Under the pieces are notes generated by a model. It had not been told where the DNA came from. It searched no databases and saw only the letters and a list, made by a program, of their open reading frames with translations. Made by a program: the position numbers and the translations under genes. A stretch of DNA of 19,024 nt from an uncultured Oscillospiraceae bacterium (GTDB taxonomy: Bacteria > Bacillota > Clostridia > Oscillospirales > Oscillospiraceae), in the NCBI GenBank assembly GCA_934621665.1, contig CAKTUT010000011.1, forward strand, positions 1 to 19,024. Direction: 5' to 3'. Shown here piece after piece: positions 1 through 6,353 of this stretch (positions are counted from its first letter, which is position 1; each line of letters starts with the position of its first letter).

Positions 1-893
1 ACACCTACTATCAGCCCACCGAGGACTCCACCGACGCACGCTGCATCTCCATTGACCAGGCGGTCAAGGAAGGCGCAAACGTTGTCGTTATGCCCGGCTA
101 TCTGTTCGGCGGCGCAATCACCCGCGTTCAGGATCAGTACCCCGACGTCTACTTCATCGCAATCGACGTTGCTGCGGGCGACCTGACCGAGGACTATGTC
201 ACGTTCTATGATCCGTCTGCCAACACCGTCTGCGCAACGTTCGCAGAGGAGCAGGCCGGTTATCTGGCTGGCTACGCTGTTGTTATGGACGGCTACACCA
301 AGCTGGGCTTCCTGGGCGGCATGGCCGTTCCGGCAGTTATCCGTTACGGCTACGGCTGGCTTCAGGGCGCGCGCGACGCTGCCAAGGAGCTGGGCGTGGA
401 AGTTGAGTGCAAATACACCTACGGCGGCCAGTTCAACGGCGATGCCAACATCACCGCGAAGATGGAAGGCTGGTACGCAGGCGGCACGGAAATCGTCTTT
501 TCCTGCGGCGGCGGCATCTACACCTCCGCTGTGGAAGCTGCAAAGCAGCATGATGCAAAGGTTGTCGGTGTTGACGTTGACCAGAGCTACATCGACGAGT
601 GCATCGTGACCTCCGCGATGAAGGGCCTGCAGAACGTGACCGAGACCATCCTTGCCGCGCTCAACAACGGCGAATGGGCCGATTACAGCGGCAAGTTCAT
701 TAACTACTCCCTGTCCGCCGGCGAATATGTCGGTATCCCGACTGCGGAAGGCTCCTGGAGATTCAACTCCTTTACTGCTGAGCAGTATCAGAAAGTTCAT
801 GACAAGCTCATGAACGGCGAGATCGTTGTTGACAACAACTCCGATAACCCCAACCCCGAAATCGACGGTATCAACGTCACCTACGTTGACTAA
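1..893 (+). CDS. BMP-family ABC transporter substrate-binding protein (5' end missing)
   Basis: The open frame runs in from the left edge (first full codon at base 3) and stops with TAA at 891-893. The ATG at 90 is internal, because in-frame codons before it encode a normal BMP stretch (EDSTDARCISIDQAVKEGA). The visible 297 residues match the Med/BMP periplasmic-binding fold: a buried VVVMPG strand, the 'EEQAGYLAGYAVVMDG' region, 'KLGFLGG', and 'KVVGVDVDQSY' near the hinge. Family members are lipoproteins that bind nucleosides or related ligands for an ABC importer. The signal peptide and lipobox would lie left of the window. No permease or ATPase follows it and a terminator comes directly after, so its partners are either upstream or the transporter encoded at 8288-11985. 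It is clearly different in sequence from the BMP protein at 12189-13376. The family call is secure; the ligand is unknown. Confidence 0.92.
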   Translation, partial: TYYQPTEDSTDARCISIDQAVKEGANVVVMPGYLFGGAITRVQDQYPDVYFIAIDVAAGDLTEDYVTFYDPSANTVCATFAEEQAGYLAGYAVVMDGYTKLGFLGGMAVPAVIRYGYGWLQGARDAAKELGVEVECKYTYGGQFNGDANITAKMEGWYAGGTEIVFSCGGGIYTSAVEAAKQHDAKVVGVDVDQSYIDECIVTSAMKGLQNVTETILAALNNGEWADYSGKFINYSLSAGEYVGIPTAEGSWRFNSFTAEQYQKVHDKLMNGEIVVDNNSDNPNPEIDGINVTYVD

Positions 894-903
894 GTTCTAA
901 AAG

Positions 904-937
904 AAAGCCCTCTCCTGCCACGCAGGAGAGGGCTTTT
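904..937 (+). terminator. Rho-independent terminator of the left-edge BMP gene
   Basis: A perfect 15-bp stem (904-918 with 922-936, core GCCCTCTCCTGC / GCAGGAGAGGGC) closes on a 3-nt loop and ends in TTTT, 10 nt after the stop codon. The A-run on the left arm means it may also work on the minus strand. Confidence 0.9.
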
Positions 938-969
938 GAGCTTGTCAAAAAAGTATTTTTGACAAGCTC
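938..969. repeat. Perfect 14-bp inverted repeat directly after the terminator
   Basis: GAGCTTGTCAAAAA (938-951) and its exact reverse complement (956-969) are separated by the 4-nt loop AGTA. The stem begins one base after the terminator T-run. It has a T-run inside the arm, not after it, so it is not a canonical second terminator. It may mark the boundary of the repeat-rich spacer that follows. Confidence 0.8.
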
Positions 970-1069
970 TCAAACGCGATCCGCTTCGCTGGGTTCTCGT
1001 CGCAACAAACTGCGCATTCCTCGCCCCGCCGCAAGCGGCAGGTCTCGTTCGCTCCGTTGTTGCTCCTCT

Positions 1070-1104
1070 CCGAATGTGAACCACTTCGCTGGGTTCACAT
1101 TCGG
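1070..1104. repeat. 13-bp inverted repeat with 9-nt loop
   Basis: CCGAATGTGAACC at 1070-1082 is exactly complementary to 1092-1104. The loop and right arm overlap the second copy of the direct repeat CTTCGCTGGGTTC (1084-1096). No T-run follows on either strand, so this is a structural or repeat element, not a terminator. Confidence 0.75.
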
Positions 1105-1152
1105 TTATAATTCGTTCTAGTAGGCGCACAAATTCCACACTTGCGGCACGTA

Positions 1153-1223
1153 GTGTGTTTTGCCCGACGTACACGCCGCCGGGCAAAACGGATTCACACT
1201 TTATTCCGTCGGGCAAAACACAC
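1153..1223. repeat. Compound 17-bp inverted repeat with an internal third arm
   Basis: GTGTGTTTTGCCCGACG (1153-1169) is perfectly complementary to 1207-1223. An additional copy of the right-arm core, CGGGCAAAAC, lies at 1180-1189 inside the loop and recurs at 1210-1219. The left arm can therefore pair with either copy. A T-run (1227-1232) follows the distal arm, so on the plus strand it also resembles a terminator. Confidence 0.75.
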
Positions 1224-1329
1224 ATATTTTTTCTTGGACGGTGCACCATGGGATGCAGCGGAAGAGGCATATGTAGATGCCAGCTGCTATGACGGCATGG
1301 AATTCTGGCGCTTTTTGCCCCCGGATTGA
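1224..1329 (+). pseudogene. Possible C-terminal gene remnant
   Basis: After the inverted repeat ending at 1223, the frame stopping at 1327-1329 reads as an acidic, aromatic, protein-like tail (DGAPWDAAEEAYVDASCYDG then MEFWRFLPPD). Upstream in the same frame it becomes Arg-rich repeat sequence with no ribosome binding site. It could be the 3' end of a gene cut off by the repeat element, or chance. I do not recognise a family. This is a tentative call based on amino-acid character only. Confidence 0.2.
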
Positions 1330-1330
1330 T

Positions 1331-1366
1331 GAAAAAGTACGCCCCGGCTTCCGATGAAGCCGGGGC
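1331..1366 (-). terminator. Terminator of the murI-aldehyde dehydrogenase unit
   Basis: A perfect 11-bp stem GCCCCGGCTTC (1341-1351 with 1356-1366, loop of 4) lies 8 nt after the aldehyde dehydrogenase stop. On the minus strand it is followed by a run of five T (1332-1336). On the plus strand there is no comparable T-run. Confidence 0.88.
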
Positions 1367-1374
1367 ATTGCTGC

Positions 1375-2754
1375 TTATTTTAAGAACAGCCGCAGAAGCT
1401 TGCGCTTTGCGTCTGTATACGGATGATAGCGAATCGGCAGATCCAACCAGTTTGCCTTTTTCAAGATGCTGCGCTCGTGGGTGAACGTGTCAAAGCTCTT
1501 CTTCCCGTGATAGCTGCCCATGCCCGACGCGCCCACGCCGCCAAAGGGCATATGCGGCGTTGCCAGATGGACAATGGTGTCGTTGATGCAGCCGCCGCCA
1601 AAGGCACACGTATCAAGAATCCGGCGCTCTGCGGTGCGGTCGGCGGTAAACAGATACAGCGCCAGCGGCTTTTCGTGCGATGTGATGTACTGAATGCACG
1701 TGTCAAGGTCACGGTAGGTCATAACCGGCAGAACCGGCCCGAAAATTTCCTCCTGCATGATGGGGCTGTCGGGCGTTACGCCAGTCAGGACGCTCGGTTC
1801 AATCCAGCGCGCCGCATCGTCAAAGCCACCGCCAACGGCGGCGGTATCCCCCTGCATCAGCCCCCGCACGCGGTGATAGTGCTTTTCGTTTACAATCACC
1901 GGCATTTCGCCGTAGTCGCCCGCCGGGAAAAATTCACACAGTGCTGCGCGGCAGCCATCCAGGAACGCGTCCAGCACATTCTCGTGCACAAACGCATAAT
2001 CCGGTTCTACGCACGTCTGTCCGGCGTTGAGTACCTTGCCGAACATCACGCGGCGCGCCGCCAGCCGGACATTTGCTGTTTTGTCAATAATGACCGGGCT
2101 TTTGCCGCCAAGCTCCAGCGTCACCGGCGTGAGATACTCCGCCGCGCGCTTCATCACAAGCTTTCCAACCGACGGTGAGCCGGTGAAGAAAATATAGTCA
2201 AAGCGCTCGTGCAGCAGCGCCTGATTTTCTGCGCGGCCGCCCTCTACCACTGTGATATACTCCGGCGGGAAGTGCGCCGCAATCAGCCGCGCCAGCGCAC
2301 GGCTGGTGTTTGGCGTGTATGCTGACGGCTTGAGCACGGCGCAGTTGCCCGCGGAAATTGCACCGATTAACGGCTCAAGGCACAGCTGGATGGGATAGTT
2401 CCACGGCGCAAGAATCAGCGCCACACCGTATGGCTCCGGCGAAACAAAGCTTTTGGAGGGGAACTGCGCCAGCGGCGTTTTCACGCGCCGCTCCCGCATC
2501 CAACCGCGCAGATGGCGCAGATGATAGCCGATCTCGTCCAACACAAGCCCGGTCTCGGTCATGTACACCTCAAAGGCAGACTTGCGGAAATCCGCCGCCA
2601 TGGCATCGGCCAGCGCCTGCTCATTTTCGCGCACAGCGCGCTGAAGCGTCTGGAGCATTTGCAGACGAAACGCGACGCTTCGTGTTGCGCCGGCGGAAAA
2701 ATACGCCCGCTGCGCCGCAACCAGCGCGGAAAAGTTCTTTTCGTGTGTATCCAT
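1375..2754 (-). CDS. Aldehyde dehydrogenase, class 3-like (NAD(P)+-dependent)
   Basis: This enzyme oxidises aldehydes to carboxylic acids with NAD(P)+. All hallmark motifs are present (numbered from the upstream TTG): PWNYP 119-123, FTGS 192-195, ELGGKSP with general-base Glu216, GQTC with catalytic Cys250, and EEIFGPVLP from 337. The length of about 460 residues, shorter than the usual 490-500, together with the PWNYP and EPDY context places it nearest the class 3/fatty or coniferyl aldehyde group. The C-terminal helical tail ends RKLLRLFLK. It overlaps or abuts murI and shares its transcript. An in-frame TTG at 2760 would overlap the murI stop, but the GAGGA at 2761-2765 is 6 nt from the ATG at 2754 and only 1 nt from the TTG. 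I therefore choose ATG (459 residues). The substrate is not evident from context. Confidence 0.93.
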   Translation of the reverse strand: MDTHEKNFSALVAAQRAYFSAGATRSVAFRLQMLQTLQRAVRENEQALADAMAADFRKSAFEVYMTETGLVLDEIGYHLRHLRGWMRERRVKTPLAQFPSKSFVSPEPYGVALILAPWNYPIQLCLEPLIGAISAGNCAVLKPSAYTPNTSRALARLIAAHFPPEYITVVEGGRAENQALLHERFDYIFFTGSPSVGKLVMKRAAEYLTPVTLELGGKSPVIIDKTANVRLAARRVMFGKVLNAGQTCVEPDYAFVHENVLDAFLDGCRAALCEFFPAGDYGEMPVIVNEKHYHRVRGLMQGDTAAVGGGFDDAARWIEPSVLTGVTPDSPIMQEEIFGPVLPVMTYRDLDTCIQYITSHEKPLALYLFTADRTAERRILDTCAFGGGCINDTIVHLATPHMPFGGVGASGMGSYHGKKSFDTFTHERSILKKANWLDLPIRYHPYTDAKRKLLRLFLK

Positions 2755-2756
2755 CG

Positions 2757-3551
2757 TCAATCCTCATCCTGATAGGCAAACAGTGAACGGCTCAGCTCCA
2801 GCATCTCCGGCTCGTCCAGCGAGTTTAAAAATTCTACATGGCCGGGTGCTTCAGACGGATTGCGCAGTCCACTCTCATCCAGCTTCCGCCGCAGCTGCGT
2901 GGCCACACCAAGGCTTCCGTCCAGAATTTCCGGTGTTCTGCCGACAATGCGACGGATTGCCCCGGTCAAAAACGGATAGTGCGTGCAGCCCAGCACTACG
3001 GCGGAGACAGGCACTTTCATATACGGCTCAAGCTTATCCAGCAGGTAGTTTTCTACGGCCTCGCCGCGCAGAACACCCTGCTCCACATATTCCATCAGTC
3101 CGCCGCATGGGACGGGGATGATTTCCGCCTCGTTCTCATACTGTTCACGCAGACGGCTGAACTTCTCCTCTTTCAGTGTCATCGGTGTGGCCATAACCAG
3201 AATCCGCCCGCCCGGATGGCGCTCGACCGCAGGCTTGACAGCAGGCTCTGTGCCGATGATCGGAAGCTCTGGGTATTCCTTTCGCAGTTGGCGCGCCGCC
3301 GCAGACGTGGCCGTATTGCAGGCAATCACCAGCGCCTTGATGCCGCGTGCAAGCAGCAGCTGTACCGCGTCGTCGCACAGCCGGATGACCTCCTGCGCGT
3401 CGCGCACGCCATAGGGCGCGTGAAGCGAGTCGCCGTAATAGAGATAGTCCTCATTCGGCAAAAGCTTCACCGTTTGCCGCAGAACGCTGATGCCGCCGAG
3501 ACCCGAATCAAAAAACGCCACCGGCAGCCGCTGCTGCTCCGTCCGCTCCAT
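2757..3551 (-). CDS. murI: Glutamate racemase
   Basis: MurI interconverts L- and D-glutamate without a cofactor, supplying D-Glu for peptidoglycan precursors in the cytoplasm. The family signatures are complete: FDSGLGG with Asp15 and Ser16, YYGDS at 38-42, ACNTAT with catalytic Cys78, and GCTHYP with the second catalytic Cys189. The length of 264 residues is typical. The ATG at 3551 is preceded by AAAGGGA at 7 nt and, further up, by a good extended -10 promoter (3611-3639). The gene is first in a two-gene unit with the aldehyde dehydrogenase. That pairing has no obvious metabolic logic and may be only positional. Confidence 0.96.
   Translation of the reverse strand: MERTEQQRLPVAFFDSGLGGISVLRQTVKLLPNEDYLYYGDSLHAPYGVRDAQEVIRLCDDAVQLLLARGIKALVIACNTATSAAARQLRKEYPELPIIGTEPAVKPAVERHPGGRILVMATPMTLKEEKFSRLREQYENEAEIIPVPCGGLMEYVEQGVLRGEAVENYLLDKLEPYMKVPVSAVVLGCTHYPFLTGAIRRIVGRTPEILDGSLGVATQLRRKLDESGLRNPSEAPGHVEFLNSLDEPEMLELSRSLFAYQDED
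2761..2765 (-). promoter_or_regulatory. Ribosome binding site that decides the aldehyde dehydrogenase start
   Basis: GAGGA on the minus strand lies inside the last codons of murI. Its 6-nt distance to ATG 2754 is normal, whereas its 1-nt distance to TTG 2760 is not. This favours translation from ATG, with murI stop and dehydrogenase start 2 nt apart. Confidence 0.65.
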
Positions 3552-3610
3552 AAGTCCATCCCTTTCGCCTGTAAAAATCGTTTCGGCATGCCAGATATCT
3601 TATTCTGTGC

Positions 3611-3639
3611 ATTATACCACAGTCTGCGCAAACGGTAAA
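3611..3639 (-). promoter_or_regulatory. Promoter of murI
   Basis: On the minus strand, TTTACC (3634-3639) is 17 nt from a perfect TATAAT (3611-3616). The -10 has an extended TG motif (TGGTATAAT). The predicted start near 3604 gives a leader of about 50 nt. Confidence 0.75.
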
Positions 3640-3654
3640 GACACGCAGATCGTC

Positions 3655-3697
3655 AAAAATAGAAATCAGCGGCTTTTACAGGTGCAAAAGCCGCTGA
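3655..3697 (-). terminator. Terminator of the aminotransferase gene
   Basis: A perfect 12-bp stem (3666-3677 with 3686-3697, TCAGCGGCTTTT arms, 8-nt loop) begins 13 nt after the aminotransferase stop. On the minus strand it is followed by TTTCTATTTTT. Confidence 0.88.
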
Positions 3698-3710
3698 ATC
3701 TTCCGTATGA

Positions 3711-4901
3711 TTACCGGGAATTATATTTTTCCAGACCAAGCGCCAGAAGCTGAATGGCGCGTGCCAGATCTTTTGCGTTGAGTACGTAGGCAATGCGGAT
3801 TTCATTCCGGCCAAGTCCCTCCGTTTTATAAAATCCGCCGCCGGGCGCGAACATGACGGTTTCGCCGTGGTCGTCGAACGACTCCAGAAGCCACTGCTGA
3901 AACGCGTCGGCGTCGTGAACCGGAAGCGATGCCATCAGATAGAACGCGCCCTTGGGGCATTCACACACCACACCGGGGATTTTCTTGAGCTCACGGTAGA
4001 CCGTATCACGGCGAAGTTTATATTCCTTGCGCACGGCCTCAAAATACGACGGATCGACGCTGTACAGCGCCGCAGCCGCAATCTGGTCGAGCGTTGCGAC
4101 CGACAGCCGCCCCTGACAGTATTTGAGCGCCTGCGCGATCAGCTCCGGGTTGCGGCTGATGATGCAGCCGATGCGCGCGCCGCAGGCGGAAAAGCGCTTG
4201 GACGCAGAGTCAATTAGAATGAGATTTTCATCCAGTCCCTCCAGCTGGCCGAACGAGCTGAGCGGCTCGCCGGAGTAGACAAACTCACGATAGACCTCGT
4301 CGGCAATTAAAAACAGATTGTGCTCCTTTGCAAACGCGGCGACCATCTCCATCTCCTCGCGCGTGAGCACTGTGCCGGTGGGATTTCCGGGGTTTGTAAG
4401 AAGAATTGCGCGCGTATGCTCGGTCAGGGCAGCCTCCAGCTTTTCCTTTTCGGCGTAGTGATAGCCGCGTTCGGGGTCAGTCTGGATGGGCGCGATGTGC
4501 GCGCCGGTTGTCTCAATGAACGTATTATAATTTGGATAGAACGGCTCGGGAATCAGGATTTCGTCGTCATCGTCCAGAACGCAGCTGCAGACGATTTGCA
4601 GCGCCTCGCTGCCGCCGGTCGTCACCAGCACATTTTCCGGCGCAAGCGCTACGCCGATATTGTGATAATAGCGGCAGATTGCGTCAATCAGAACCGGCTC
4701 ACCGGGCGACGGCGCATAGGCCAGCGTTTTCTCGTCAAAATTCCGGAGGGCGTCAAACAGTTCCTTTGGCGTTTCAATGTCCGGCTGACCGATGTTCAGA
4801 TGATAGATTTTCTTGCCGGCAGCGGCTGCTGCAACGGCGTAGGGGTGGAATTTACGCATGGGTGACTGATAGCAGCGAAGCACTTTGCTTGAGAACTTCA
4901 T
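3711..4901 (-). CDS. Pyridoxal-phosphate aminotransferase, class I/II (aspartate aminotransferase-like)
   Basis: This is a fold-type I PLP enzyme that moves amino groups between an amino acid and a 2-oxo acid. The sequence shows TTGGSEAL 94-101 (phosphate and ring contacts), NPGNPTG 170-176, ADEVY 200-204 with the ring-nitrogen Asp201, SASKRFSACGARIG with the Schiff-base Lys235, and NEIRIAY with substrate-carboxylate Arg369. The length of 396 residues is normal for the group. The start is fixed by a strong AAGGAGG at 4909-4915, 7 nt from ATG 4901. It stands alone between a promoter and a terminator, so context does not reveal the substrate. Aspartate, alanine or an aromatic amino acid are all possible, and the exact specificity cannot be read from these motifs. 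Confidence 0.93.
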   Translation of the reverse strand: MKFSSKVLRCYQSPMRKFHPYAVAAAAAGKKIYHLNIGQPDIETPKELFDALRNFDEKTLAYAPSPGEPVLIDAICRYYHNIGVALAPENVLVTTGGSEALQIVCSCVLDDDDEILIPEPFYPNYNTFIETTGAHIAPIQTDPERGYHYAEKEKLEAALTEHTRAILLTNPGNPTGTVLTREEMEMVAAFAKEHNLFLIADEVYREFVYSGEPLSSFGQLEGLDENLILIDSASKRFSACGARIGCIISRNPELIAQALKYCQGRLSVATLDQIAAAALYSVDPSYFEAVRKEYKLRRDTVYRELKKIPGVVCECPKGAFYLMASLPVHDADAFQQWLLESFDDHGETVMFAPGGGFYKTEGLGRNEIRIAYVLNAKDLARAIQLLALGLEKYNSR

Positions 4902-4960
4902 GTGACTACCTCCTTGTTTCTATTTTCCGGGTGCGTATGCCCAGTGGAAAGATTAGAGCA

Positions 4961-4969
4961 ATTGTAGCA
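4961..4969 (-). promoter_or_regulatory. Probable extended -10 promoter of the aminotransferase gene
   Basis: The minus strand carries TGCTACAAT, an extended -10 with TACAAT at 4961-4966, about 60 nt before the start codon. The region 17 nt further upstream is T-rich but has no good -35 match, as is common for extended -10 promoters. Confidence 0.45.
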
Positions 4970-5198
4970 CATTGCACCAAAAAAGGAAATCCCTTTTTTC
5001 TATTTTTAATCCGATCGGGCGTTTTTATGCCAGAGAAATTGCCGGTATACACCGGCGTGCGGCAAAATGCGGTGAGACCGCAGGCGTGCCTCTGGCAGGA
5101 TTGCTTCGCAGACCTGCTTTTTCTGTCTTGCCTCGTCCTCGCAAGCTTCAAGCGACGCTTCGCTCTGCATACGTTCGACTGAGCCAATCGCGCCGTAG

Positions 5199-5220
5199 GG
5201 GCGGATGCCCACATCCGCCC
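5199..5220. repeat. GGGCGGA hairpin repeat, copy 1
   Basis: GGGCGGATG (5199-5207) pairs with CATCCGCCC (5212-5220) around a 4-nt loop. Together with the flanking GTAG on its left it is the mirror orientation of the element at 17599-17626, which reads GGGGCGGAC...GTCCGCCCC then CTAC. The loops differ while the arms and flank are kept, as expected for a dispersed hairpin family. No T-run follows. Confidence 0.65.
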
Positions 5221-5416
5221 GACGGAACAGACGGCTTATCTAATAGGTCGATGTGCATCCGCAAGGGGTAGGCCGCGTCCGTAGCGCTCCTTTCGCCGCT
5301 GACGGCTGTGCTCGTCATCGAATCCTACAAGTGCAGTAATAACCACGAAACTGGACGGACGACTCTGTTCGCACGCCAGAAATGATCAACGGAAGTACGG
5401 CGATGCATTCTGAGGG

Positions 5417-5452
5417 GAAAAATCAAGACAGGGGGCGCGCACGCCCCCCCTG
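5417..5452 (-). terminator. Terminator at the end of the nucleoside operon
   Basis: On the minus strand a G/C stem (arms CAGGGGGCG at 5429-5437 and its complement within 5442-5452, with two extra C as a bulge) is followed after a few bases by TTTTT (5418-5422). It begins 3 nt after the TrmH-family stop codon. Confidence 0.75.
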
Positions 5453-5455
5453 CTT

Positions 5456-6286
5456 TCATAAGCGCTTTCCGCACAGCTCCCAGAACGCCACTGCACCGGC
5501 AGCGGCAACATTCAGCGAGTCCACGCCGTGCTGCATCGGGATGCGCACGGTATAGTCGCACTGCGCAATGGTATCGGGCGACAGCCCGTCGCCCTCTGTG
5601 CCAAGGACGATGGCAAGCTTTGCTTCCTGCGCAAGGCGCGCATCGTCGATGCGCACGCTGTCGTCACGCAGCGCCATGGCCGCTGTGCGGAAGCCCATCC
5701 GGTTCAGGCACGCAAGGCCGCGCGACGGCCAGTCGGCCGCGTCCGCACCCAGATATGTCCACGGTACCTGAAACACCGTCCCCATGCTCACGCGCACGGC
5801 GCGGCGGTTGAGCGGATCGGAGCACGACGGCGTCAGCAAAATCGCGCCCACACCCAGCGCTGCCGCCGAGCGGAAAATTGCGCCGATGTTTGTGCTGTCC
5901 ACAATGTTTTCCAGCACGGCCACGCGCCGCGCCCCGGCGCAGAGCGCCTCCGGCGCGGGGAGCTGCGGACGGCGCATGGCACACAGGATTCCGCGCGTGA
6001 GCGCATAGCCCGTCAGTTGCGAGAGCACCTCGCGCTCCGCCGTATAAACCGGCACATTGCACTGCGCAATCAGCGGCGCGGCCTGCCCGGCAATGTGGCG
6101 GCGCTCCATCAAAAACGATATGGGTTCATAGCCTGCGTCCAGCGCACGGACAATGACCTTTGGGCTTTCGGCGATAAATAAGCCCTTTTCCGGCTCAAGG
6201 CGGCTGCGCAGCTGCGCCTCGGTCAGGCGCGCGTAGACGTCCAGCTCCGGCGCGGATAGATTTGTAATTTCGATGATTTCAGACAT
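5456..6286 (-). CDS. TrmH/SpoU-family RNA 2'-O-ribose methyltransferase
   Basis: This is a SPOUT-class enzyme that would transfer a methyl group from S-adenosylmethionine to a ribose 2'-OH in rRNA or tRNA. All three SpoU motifs are present: NIGAIFRSAAALG 133-145 (motif 1, Asn133 and Arg139), IVLGTEGDGL 226-235 (motif 2), and IPM..GVDSLNVAAAGAV 249-265 (motif 3, knot and cofactor loop). The first 110 residues fit the L30e-like substrate-binding domain (SpoU_sub_bind). The length of 276 residues is normal. GAGGA precedes ATG 6286. It lies 67 bp behind the second nucleoside hydrolase with no clear promoter between them, so it is probably the last gene of that operon. The target nucleotide cannot be assigned from sequence alone. 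Confidence 0.93.
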   Translation of the reverse strand: MSEIIEITNLSAPELDVYARLTEAQLRSRLEPEKGLFIAESPKVIVRALDAGYEPISFLMERRHIAGQAAPLIAQCNVPVYTAEREVLSQLTGYALTRGILCAMRRPQLPAPEALCAGARRVAVLENIVDSTNIGAIFRSAAALGVGAILLTPSCSDPLNRRAVRVSMGTVFQVPWTYLGADAADWPSRGLACLNRMGFRTAAMALRDDSVRIDDARLAQEAKLAIVLGTEGDGLSPDTIAQCDYTVRIPMQHGVDSLNVAAAGAVAFWELCGKRL

Positions 6287-6310
6287 GAAGTTTCCTCAGA
6301 TAACGCATTT

Positions 6311-6338
6311 GTCAGGCGGCGCAGACGCGCCGCCTGAC
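6311..6338 (-). other. Intercistronic hairpin between nucleoside hydrolase and methyltransferase
   Basis: A perfect 12-bp GC-rich stem GTCAGGCGGCGC (6311-6322 with 6327-6338, loop AGAC) fills the 67-bp gap. No T-run follows on either strand, so it is not a standard terminator. An mRNA stabilising or processing structure is more likely, limiting or separating expression of the methyltransferase. Confidence 0.6.
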
Positions 6339-6353
6339 GTGTAAATTCAAAAT

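Larger units (their letters stand above)
894..1374. other. Intergenic region (481 bp) made of inverted and direct repeats
   Basis: I see no credible complete gene here. The region holds the BMP terminator (904-937), a 14-bp inverted repeat (938-969) and a 13-bp inverted repeat CCGAATGTGAACC (1070-1082 with 1092-1104). A 13-bp direct repeat CTTCGCTGGGTTC lies at 984-996 and 1084-1096, exactly 100 bp apart. A 17-bp inverted repeat spans 1153-1223, and the aldehyde dehydrogenase terminator is at 1331-1366. Open frames across it (for example minus 890-1270) are Arg-rich, lack ribosome binding sites and simply read through the repeats. Confidence 0.7.
4902..5455. other. Intergenic region (554 bp) with a hairpin repeat and no credible gene
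   Basis: The region holds the aminotransferase promoter (4961-4969), a GGGCGGATG inverted repeat (5199-5220) and the terminator of the upstream operon (5417-5452). Frames crossing it (minus 4906-5214 and 5006-5212, plus 4972-5271) have no ribosome binding site, are rich in Arg and Cys, and read through the hairpin repeat. I take them as noise. I see nothing I can name in 5221-5416. Confidence 0.65.

Noticed and set aside
890-1270. 126-residue minus-strand frame after the BMP gene
   Set aside because: It reads through the terminator and three inverted repeats, is rich in Arg and Cys and lacks a ribosome binding site.
4906-5214. 102-residue minus-strand frame (and the overlapping 5006-5212 frame) in the aminotransferase upstream gap
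   Set aside because: Starts inside the GGGCGGA hairpin repeat, overlaps the aminotransferase promoter, and has no ribosome binding site.
6311-6338. Rho-independent terminator between hydrolase and methyltransferase genes
   Set aside because: The stem is strong but no T-run follows on either strand, so I list it only as an intercistronic hairpin.
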